NCBI GenBank assembly: GCA_003427395.1
Contig: BFEA01000471.1
Location: 263,869 to 312,268 of the forward strand
Source of the DNA: Chara braunii
Lineage: Eukaryota > Streptophyta > Charophyceae > Charales > Characeae
Length of the DNA stretch: 48,400 bases
Direction: 5' to 3'
Positions 42,341-48,400 of the stretch are shown one piece after another. Every line of letters begins with the position of its first letter. Positions within the stretch are counted from its first letter, which is position 1. The position numbers and the translations under genes are program-made. The notes below the pieces were generated by a model. The model saw only the letters and a list, made by a program, of their open reading frames with translations, was not told where the DNA came from and did not search any database.

Positions 42341-44111
42341 GTAAGAGACTATAATAAGATTTTAATATATTTTGTTTTTTATGTGGTCAATGTGTACGAC
42401 GTAAACCTACCCTCGACAATGGGACAGACTCCTCAATATGTAGTATGCCATGAAAAAGAAATGAAATTGTCTTTTGGATCAGGGACAACCTCTTCTGAAA
42501 TGAATGAGGCGACAAATGCACGTTATTTGCAACCCTATACAAAAAGAATACGGATGCGAAAATAAGTTAGTGCATGCCTTTCATTTTGATTTTTTATTAT
42601 TTTTCTTTTCGTTTTATTGATTCTCTTATTTATGTACAGATACGGTATAAGTTTGCATGAAAAAACGAAAGTTGTCATGCGAGTTGAAATATGCGAGCGC
42701 AATAAAAGAAAGCAGTTGCAATGTAATTGGAAACACCGCATCTCCTCCCTATACAGAAATGTTGTCTATCTGATGAATAAGCAATGCAATTTACCACAAA
42801 AAATAAAGAATTGAGATTGAGAAAGGAGAAGCGAAGTATGGGAGGAAGGGGTAACAATGAAAACGAAGAAAGAAAAGGAGTAAGGAGGAAAAGGAAGGAG
42901 AAACGAAGAAGGAGAGAAGAAAAAGTGAAGAAGTGATAATGTAAAAGATTTAGGGTGACTACTACCTTCATAAGTGTTGAAGTGATATTCCTCGTCATTC
43001 GTCATCTCCCTCCTTTGTGCTCATGATTACGACTCTCGCACCACGTTATCATTATGACCATCATCATCAGGTCTTACCACATCCTGCGAGTCGATCATTA
43101 TCCTCGTTTATACATAGACTATGGTCTCCCGTTCTTGTCGGTTCTTAAGCATACACGACTTCTCATGGGAGATGAGGTGGGATTCATCGTGTCACTATGG
43201 ATAACATTATAACACAATAGAAAAGAGAAGGAAAATGAAAACGAGAGAGAAAAGGAAGATGAAAAAAAAGTCGAGAAAACGGAGGAAGGCAAATGAGGGA
43301 ATAAGAAGTGATGGAGTGAGAAGGACAAGAAGACAACGATGATAGGAGAAATTTGAGTGCCCCATTTTTTTTTGTCCTTATTTGTTTTGTCCTTTACTTT
43401 TATTTCGATGTATGTACCCAAAATGATAAATTCTTAATCAGACTCACATGAGGAAGAGAGTGAGAGAAAGACGAGCATGGATGAGGCTTACCTCAAATAA
43501 ATAATTATCAACTTGCATGAAATGGTATCCCAACCTTTGTACAGGGTTCCTCCTGGTTGAAGACTTTTGCACAAGAACTCCATCATAATGGTCACAATGA
43601 TTCGTCTTAAAGATCCAAGAAGACGGTGCTCCCTGATCAACTTTCGGGTTGTGCAGTGGGCGCAGGTGGAAAAGAGAGGAGAAGAAGAACAGGAAGGAGG
43701 ATAAGAAAGAAGTGGGTGATGAAAGAAATAACAAGGAGGAATAAGGAACCACATTTTGATGTCGTTTGTCACCAATAGTCCGCTCGAGTTGTGCTCGTAA
43801 TGTGCAGGGAGTCTGCGTGCCAGTGGACCGACAACCATAGAATGATTCGTGCACCGTATTGGTGGGAGTGTGAGACTCTCCCTAGGCGTCAAACTTTCAA
43901 CTTAGAACTGGCGAAAACAAGGAGGTTTGATTATGAAACTGTACCTTTGTATCATTTTTTTATTTTCGTAATCGTTTTCATACTTGATCTAATGTTCCAG
44001 TTCACATGTATCATAATTGTGTTTAAAGTTTATAGTTCTCATTGATGTTTCAATTTGTGTTCATGCTCAAGACTGTGACATTTACTCATGGTCGAGATCT
44101 TCACCGTGCAT
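42341..44111. other. no gene recognised; purine-rich stretches
   Basis: Three separate A/G-rich stretches (about 42800-42945, 43215-43330, 43665-43745) produce low-complexity Ser/Phe/Leu frames on the minus strand. A plus frame at 42218-42565 and minus frames at 43444-43892 carry no recognised domain. Confidence 0.45.
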
Positions 44112-44321
44112 GCCCGATTTATATAAAAGGGGTTGTAGAGGTGTCAGGGGTTATGACCCAGGGAGGATGTCCGCCAGAGGGCTTTTCGCGTTGGGGTCAG
44201 CCCTACTGACGGTGCAGCGGGCCCACCCACTTACCCAGTGATCTGTCAAGGAGGGGACTCACAATCCTTAATACCCACCCGGGAGTGTCCGCCGAGACCG
44301 GCGCTACCAGCCCGATTTATA
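44112..44321 (-). mobile_element. 186-bp insertion with 12-bp target duplication, tRNA-like head
   Basis: gcccgatttata stands at 44112-44123 and 44310-44321, bracketing 186 GC-rich bases in AT-rich surroundings. On the minus strand the insert starts tggtagcgccggtctcgg (A-box-like) and has attgtgagtcccc (B-box-like) about 40 nt later, as expected for a tRNA-headed SINE starting exactly at the duplication. It ends in cccctttta rather than a clear A-tail. I infer a SINE; target duplication and composition contrast are directly visible. Confidence 0.65.
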
Positions 44322-44916
44322 ACTTGCATCATGTTTTTTAACTCACATACATGCTCGTCGTCTCATTTATGTAGTAGTCTATTTTGTAATTTGTATAAAT
44401 TTTGACTTCGATTACAATCAGATACATTCGGGGAAGTTAAGCGAGACCTCTCACGACTGCACCATCCACCGAGCGCAAGAGAGAAGTTTAAATGAGGGAG
44501 AGAAATAACATGTAGAGGAAAACTGAGGAAAAAAAAAAACAAAAAAAAGATAAATGTAGTTATAGTGAGGAAGTGCAACGAGTTTCATTAACTTAATTTT
44601 AATATACATTTCGATAAAAGTAAACCTATTTTTTATTCACTTTGTGTAATGAAGTTAAAATCCATGATAAAAATGCAACTTGAAGTTGATGAGTGACATA
44701 AATAAAAATAAATTGACACATTCACAACCAAAGCATCATCCAAGAAGGGCCATACTTTTTTTCCATGAATATCGCCTTTAGGTTGGGGATCAGTGAATTG
44801 GAGGTTACACATTTTTTGTAATGAAAGTTGATATTCATGTCGAGAATGTCAAGTGAGGAGTGACATAAATGAGAATAAACTTATACATCTATAATTGATA
44901 CATCCATCAGAAGTGT
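44322..44916. other. AT-rich, no gene recognised
   Basis: No RNA gene or element identified. Confidence 0.4.
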
Positions 44917-45062
44917 CAGTAGGCTGGGGGATCAATGGGCTGGGGGCCACGCCCTCGATGAACTCAACTTGTCAACCCAATACTTGTTGGACAGAACGCT
45001 CAAGACGCAAACCAAACCACCAGCCTCTTCGTTAAGGACAGACGAGAGATAGCTGCCATATA
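44917..45062 (-). repeat. short tRNA-like repeat, copy 1 (minus strand)
   Basis: One of four related copies. Minus-strand order: ctcgtctgtccttaacgaag, gaggctggtggtttgg, caacaagtattgggttgaca, gttcatcgagggcgtggccc, cccattgatcccccag. The A-box region is eroded. Confidence 0.6.
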
Positions 45063-45427
45063 TATTGGTGGAAACCAGTGATGGAAACCGGTGCACCAAG
45101 ACAACCGACCCCTATTCCCCACAACATGACCAAATCCCTCCTGATGATTATTAAGAGATGCACAAAAGGTGACTCCCGAATTGTGGAGTGCTACGCGAAA
45201 TGAGTCATGAGGTGCAATAGCATAACAAATTATGCGAGGACAAGTTGAAGGAGTCGCTCTGCAACTGATGATAAATTCGCAGATGCGATTCCGACACAAA
45301 TTGTGACAATTAAATTTCTGCACTTGACTATGAGATGACTGATACTGTGATACATCTATCAAAAGTGGTAGTAGAGGGGGGAATTTATAGGCACGACATC
45401 ATGCTCAACAAAAAGGGCAAGAGAACT

Positions 45428-45541
45428 TGGGTATCGGCGGGTTGGGGGCCCCGTACTATAAATTGCGAGTTGGTGGACTTCACCCGTCAACCTGGTACTT
45501 ATTGGGCCAAACTCCCAACCAACTGACCAACCTGCTAGCAT
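45428..45541 (-). repeat. short tRNA-like repeat, copy 2 (minus strand)
   Basis: Minus strand: gctagcaggttggtcagttg (A-box-like tggtcagttgg), gggagtttggcccaataagt, accaggttgacgggtgaagt, ccaccaactcgcaatttata, then gccgatacccaagttctctt. Just past the end, a ttgccctttttg T-run would stop pol III. Confidence 0.65.
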
Positions 45542-45567
45542 TTTGTGCCCCTAAAAAAAAGGGCATT

Positions 45568-45725
45568 GGCATTAGGGTATCGATGGTCCGAGGGTCCTGC
45601 CCTATAAATTGCAAGTTGATGGACTTGATTCGTAACCTGCTACGTGTCGGGCGAAACGGCCACTCAACTGACAAACCTGCCAGCACCCTTGTCGAGGATA
45701 GACGAGAGATGACTGCCATGTATCG
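45568..45725 (-). repeat. short tRNA-like repeat, copy 3 (minus strand)
   Basis: Minus strand: ctctcgtctatcctcgacaa, gggtgctggcaggtttgtca, gttgagtggccgtttcgccc, gacacgtagcaggttacgaa (B-box-like), tcaagtccatcaacttgcaa and tttatagggcagg. It ends gataccctaatgcc and then gccctttttttt just beyond. It lies directly next to copy 2. Confidence 0.65.
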
Positions 45726-45748
45726 GACATTGATAAAACCAATGTCCG
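45724..45748. repeat. 9-bp perfect hairpin next to repeat copy 3
   Basis: cggacattg (45724-45732) and caatgtccg (45740-45748) with a 7-nt loop. A diverged counterpart (attggtggaaaccagt) lies beside copy 1 near 45064-45080, so the hairpin may be part of the repeated unit. Confidence 0.75.
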
Positions 45749-46124
45749 AACCCTTAAGAGAGACCGTGTGAGAACCTTCCCCTGCCCCCTCCCCCCCAAC
45801 ACCTCTAAAATTATATCCCCCCCTCTCCTTCTTGGCCATTATTTTGGAGCTGCATTATAGGTGGCTCTCGACCAAATGTTAAAGTGCTACATGGAACGGG
45901 TTATGAGGCACAAAAGCAAAAAAATCTTGGCGAGAAAAGCGAAAGGATTTACTGTGAAACTCAGAATATATTCGCAAAAATAACTTTTTACACGTTCTAG
46001 CAAATATGAGTTCCATAAGAATATAGACTCTAACTTCGACGAATTGTGGGTTTAGTTGGCCAGAGGATCAACTTGACAAATTGCATGTTAGGCCTCTAAA
46101 GCACAATTAGTGACCCTAGGGGTA

Positions 46125-46255
46125 GTGTTTTGGCGGGATCAATGAGTTTGCGGGCTAGCAAACCCGACCCATGAACTCATACTTGTTGGGTGAAACGCCA
46201 ATGCGTTGACCACTTCGCCAACACCCTTCTCACTAACAAACGACGAATGAGCAAT
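46125..46255 (-). repeat. short tRNA-like repeat, copy 4 (minus strand)
   Basis: Minus strand: gggtgttggcgaagtggtca then acgc, an excellent type II (Leu/Ser-like) A box, followed by gtttcacccaacaagtatga, gttcatgggtcgggtttgct and cattgatcccgcc. This copy best shows the tRNA origin of the family. Confidence 0.65.
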
Positions 46256-46323
46256 TAAGAGGGTTTGCACGAAACCCCTCAGCAGGAATTTTGCCAAATG
46301 ATATTATATAGTTCCGTTGTCGA

Positions 46324-46351
46324 GGCAAATACCCTGACAAGGGTATTTGCC
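46324..46351. repeat. 12-bp perfect hairpin, 4-nt loop
   Basis: ggcaaataccct (46324-46335), loop gaca, agggtatttgcc (46340-46351). Confidence 0.9.
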
Positions 46352-46359
46352 GGGGATTT

Positions 46360-48300
46360 TAAACGTCGGACGCTGTCCAACTCTTTCGTTGAATTGAAAG
46401 ACATGATGAAACTGACGTTTGCCAAAAGTTTATTCAGACTTGACCTATGACTGAGAAACTAAAAGTTTTCGAACGTTAGTCCGGACGAGCGTGGCGTCCG
46501 GGAGGAACGAATGTGAATGGCAATGCTTCGCTTTTCTCGATGCCGCAGGAATGTGCGGACATGGGAACGTTAAAGCTATACCTATTTTGCCTAAAATAAT
46601 GTCACGTTGTNGGGCAGCTGCCTACCCGCCGATGGGTTTCCTTTTCAAAACAAATGATGTTTTCTTTCTTTCTTTTGCTGTTTTGCATGGGTTTGATGTA
46701 TGCATGCGTATGAATGTGTGCCTTGTGAGTGATTCTGGATGTACGGGTCTTCGTACTAACCCTTTGGTGGAATGGAGCAACGATGCGGAACATGGTCACA
46801 AGCGGGCTCGCGCGGATCCCCAAAAAAAATGAGGGTTTGACGCCACGGGCAAGAAATCAAGGGTCGCAGTCGGACTTTTGGGTGGGCCATGGAAAACTCG
46901 GAATGACGGCGTGCCTGGGAAGGCTCGGAGGTTGACTACAAGAAGCCAGGTCCGGCCCCGCGCGACTTGACTTTCGAGGGTCGGCGGGGGCTCGTGAGGA
47001 ACGTATGACCACACTGGGGACAAAACTTGAGAGTGAGGTGGGGGGGACTGCAGTGGGCAGATGCGAGCGATGACCTTGGACGCGTCTACCCTGGACTACC
47101 TATGAGTTGCCCGCGGAACCAGACAAGGTCGACGAGACGTCTGTGCGATCGGCTCGACGAGTGGTCGCTGAGTGTGTATAACCCGACGATAATGGAAGAC
47201 CGCCCCAGCTAACCAGATAGAGAGCGCAGCCGATGTCAAGGATCGAACTAAGAAGACGGAGGGGTCGACGAGAGATTTGCCCATTAAAGAAAAACGCAAC
47301 GCAAGAGTTTGAAGTTGCTCGTATTCCAAGTATGGCCAACCACCGCGCCCCCCATGATGCAAGCACTCGATCGCTGGTCAGCCTAGTGGGAGGCAAATGC
47401 GCGCGCACTGAAGGGACACCATCGAGCGAGCAAATCGCCAGCAGTTGGTGAAAATCTGGCCAACGCCCCCACCCCAAATCATGGTTTTTTGGATCCGAGA
47501 TTGTCTGCGGCTGATAAAACGGCCATCGCAAAGGAGAGGGGCCTGGCTCAGTAAAGCCAGTGGGGCCCTCGAATCAAAGCAGCAAACTCCGACCGACCCC
47601 TGCATATAGCTATAACCGTCGGAAGAAGGGCAACATTGTTATCTCATACGAAGTAAGACAAGCTAGGTGTTGGCTGAGCATCGAACGGGTCGATGCTGCG
47701 AGGTCGGAAAGCTGAAAAAGGAAGGGGTTGGAAGCCCAAGCTGACGGACTGGATCGACAAAAGGGGGGGAGCAGGTACTTTTTTGCGTGGAGTCGGGTTA
47801 GGCAGGGCGAAGATTGGGCGCGAAGCGCAACCGTCGTCTGACAGTTCTTGAAAAAGCAGACTATGCTTTGCAGTCAAGGATCGGACCAGGTATGATGGAC
47901 AGAGGCTAGGAGGTGAGGCAGGGGGGCGGAATCAGGGGTTAGCCGGGATCTAAGGTGGGAAGACTCGGCTGAGTAGGGAAGAAGCAGGAGGAAGCCGAAC
48001 GGACGAAGAACAGGACCTCAGTGGGACAAGTAAGCGAGAGCGCGACAAGGGGAAGGCTAATGGGCGCAGTGGTACGACGGAAGCACCCTGCGTAGCGAGA
48101 AAAGGTAAGGGAGGAAGGTACGAACGTGCACGAGATGGAGGGGTAGACCTTGAATCCGTGGGCGCCGGAGAAGTTTCCGCGAAGAGGAACTCGAAAGATA
48201 AGCGGGAAGTTAACAGCCATTTCGTCAAAACGGACATATTATATTTTTTGAACGAAATCAAAACTGACTTTTTTTGCTAAAACCCGGTCGGAATTTTTTG
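46360..48300. other. no gene identified
   Basis: One N at 46611. From 46.8 kb the sequence is GC-rich and G-skewed. A run gagtgaggtgggggggactg near 47031-47050 resembles a retrotransposon polypurine tract, but no retroelement protein could be read nearby. Minus-strand frames of up to 143 codons have no recognised domains. Confidence 0.35.
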
Positions 48301-48305
48301 ATCCT

Positions 48306-48338
48306 GGGGGTCCGGCGTTCCCAAAATGCCGGACCCCC
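48306..48338. repeat. 11-bp perfect GC hairpin
   Basis: gggggtccggc (48306-48316) and gccggaccccc (48328-48338), 11-nt loop. A second small stem (ggtct/agacc) follows at 48341-48357, then a T-run from 48366 to the window end. On the minus strand this reads poly(A) first, then the hairpins; on the plus strand it looks like hairpin plus T-run. Confidence 0.85.
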
Positions 48339-48362
48339 GTGGTCTATGGTTGAGACCAGATA

Positions 48363-48365
<3 letters not shown>

Positions 48366-48400
<35 letters not shown>
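48366..48400. repeat. poly(T) tract at window end
   Basis: Uninterrupted T to the last base; possibly a minus-strand retroposon tail continuing beyond the window. Confidence 0.9.

Noticed and set aside
47020-47055. Polypurine-tract-like gaggtgggggggactg
   Set aside because: No LTR start follows and no gag-pol remnant precedes it; left as a note only.

Overview
This window is nuclear DNA from a eukaryote, most likely a plant or streptophyte alga. The evidence is spliceosomal U6 snRNA-like sequences with plant-type termini, an L1-type LINE with target-site duplications, tRNA-headed SINEs, poly(A)-tailed retrocopies, MITE-like foldbacks and very long (GA/CT)n microsatellites. The LINE protein and the microsatellite load remind me of Chara draft scaffolds; that is a guess from memory, not a result. 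There are assembly gaps at 12749-12751, 18047-18796 (750 N) and 46611. I found no convincing multi-exon host gene and no bacterial-style operon; almost everything I can support is mobile, retroposed or repetitive.

Layout. 1-2.1 kb: microsatellite, a dispersed repeat in both orientations and a minus-strand SINE. 2.15-5.77 kb: a 5'-truncated, frameshifted L1-like LINE with a 9-bp target-site duplication; a paralogous uninterrupted copy of its target lies about 100 bp downstream. 6.2-6.6 kb: poly(A) blocks and a head-to-tail pair of U6 sequences. 6.84-7.55 kb: an intronless 208-codon reading frame with a 14-bp target-site duplication and a poly(A) tail, i.e. a retrocopy of an mRNA I do not recognise. 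7.5-23.7 kb: purine/pyrimidine-skewed DNA with many microsatellites, local direct and inverted duplications, and a 105-bp foldback element with TA target duplication whose empty site is also present.

23.1-25.3 kb: short-motif tandem arrays and a foldback cluster flanked by 21-bp direct repeats. 25.3-32 kb: AT-rich DNA with a decayed second LINE on the minus strand. 33-34.4 kb: GC-richer, no gene identified. 34.8-37.3 kb: the most unusual block, a satellite of about 120 bp followed by a dozen or so hairpins. Many of these share a near-invariant loop (acctaaacttatagagc) while their stems change sequence yet stay paired. 38.1-39.2 kb: a series of splice-donor-like segments. 39.8-40.35 kb: two decayed U6-like sequences and a tRNA-derived SINE head on the minus strand.

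41.4-41.73 kb: a 317-bp element with inverted ends and a 6-bp target duplication. 44.1-46.3 kb: a 186-bp insertion with 12-bp target duplication and four copies of a short tRNA-like repeat. 46.3-48.4 kb: no gene seen; hairpins near both ends and a T-run at the end. The common thread is LINE-type retroposition acting on tRNA-derived, U6 and mRNA templates. The covarying hairpin block is the best candidate for something undescribed.
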